6,883 nucleotides of DNA from NCBI GenBank assembly GCA_029942265.1, contig JAOZTO010000137.1:1-6883 (forward strand). The letters are read 5' to 3'. This DNA comes from Desulfocapsa sp. GTDB taxonomy: Bacteria; Desulfobacterota; Desulfobulbia; Desulfobulbales; Desulfocapsaceae. Numbering within the stretch: position 1 is the stretch's first letter; each line of letters begins with the position of its first letter. Below are positions 6,552 to 6,883 of the stretch, in pieces. Under the pieces are notes generated by a model, which was not told the DNA's origin, ran no database searches, and worked only from the letters and a program-made list of their open reading frames with translations. A program made the position numbers and the translations under genes.

Positions 6552-6883
6552 CTACTTTGCTGCCGAGATACTTCCCGAACGACCAGACAGTAAGCCGCTT
6601 TCCTCAATGATCTGCGCGACTAACTCTTCCTGCCGATAGGCCATTACATGCACGCCTGACACACCTTCAATGTCGTGTACCTGTTGAATGATTTCTGTAC
6701 AGATACGTTTACCTTCTTCCTGTTTTTGTTTTTTTGGTGTTTTGCGTAATCGCTCTACAACCTCATCGGGAATGTGAACGCCGGGCACGTTCTTGCGCAT
6801 AAATTCAGCAGCACCTTCGGAACGTAGTGGGCCGACGCCAACCAGGATATAGGCTTTTTCGTGCAGTCCCATATCACAGACAC
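6552..6883 (-). CDS. metF: Methylenetetrahydrofolate reductase, C-terminal part
   Basis: Flavin-dependent cytoplasmic enzyme interconverting 5,10-methylene-THF and 5-methyl-THF, a step of methionine supply and of the methyl branch of the Wood-Ljungdahl pathway. The frame is open to the right edge (VCDMGLHEKAYILVGVGPLR), so the ATG at 6870-6872 is internal and only about 109 C-terminal residues are present. Recognisable family blocks are AYILVGVGPLRSEGAAEFM, NVPGVHIPDEVVERL, a Lys/Gln-rich KTPKKQKQEEG helix, and GVSGVHVMAYRQEELVAQII near the end. It stops with TAG at 6552-6554. It is followed, 53 bases on and in the same direction, by the DUF1638-hydantoinase gene. Whether it acts with MetV or in another complex, as in acetogens, cannot be seen because the N-terminal part and upstream neighbours are outside the window. 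Confidence 0.85.
   Translation of the reverse strand, partial: VCDMGLHEKAYILVGVGPLRSEGAAEFMRKNVPGVHIPDEVVERLRKTPKKQKQEEGKRICTEIIQQVHDIEGVSGVHVMAYRQEELVAQIIEESGLLSGRSGSISAAK

Overview
The window looks like a piece of chromosome from an anaerobic bacterium of moderate GC content. The evidence is a methylenetetrahydrofolate reductase end, an ASKHA-type hydantoinase/oxoprolinase fused to a DUF1638 domain, and a small three-cysteine protein of a kind I associate with strict anaerobes. A sulfate-reducing Desulfobacterota or an acetogen-like organism would fit, but this is inference from gene content and cannot be settled from the sequence alone.

Layout, left to right. (1) On the plus strand, most of an FGGY-family carbohydrate kinase; its true start lies just left of the window. 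(2) A 266-base gap (1512-1777) between convergent genes. It holds no gene but two notable structures: a roughly 157-base imperfect palindrome (1540-1696) and a separate hairpin with an 18-bp stem and one bulge (1712-1758). (3) On the minus strand, a 111-aa three-cysteine protein (DUF6951-like). Its leader carries a perfect 14-base palindrome next to the ribosome binding site and, directly upstream of that, a 49-base interrupted palindrome. (4) On the minus strand, a YcaD-like MFS transporter with a long acidic C-terminal tail, preceded by a 145-base gap with weak promoter candidates. (5) On the minus strand, a large DUF1638-hydantoinase/oxoprolinase gene (3694-6498). It is interrupted by one in-frame TAA at 4252-4254; the frame continues unbroken for another 185 codons that encode the expected C-terminal end of the family. 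(6) On the minus strand, the C-terminal part of a methylenetetrahydrofolate reductase, running off the right edge and separated from the hydantoinase gene by a terminator-like hairpin.

The minus-strand genes are co-oriented, in the order metF, DUF1638-hydantoinase, MFS transporter, DUF6951-like. The first two are only 53 bases apart and may be co-transcribed, subject to the hairpin between them. A one-carbon or methyl-group role for the hydantoinase gene is suggested by its metF neighbour, but no corrinoid protein or methyltransferase is visible in the window. The FGGY kinase is on the other strand and appears to be an unrelated unit. The best candidates for follow-up are the interrupted fusion gene and the palindromes in the gap between the convergent genes.
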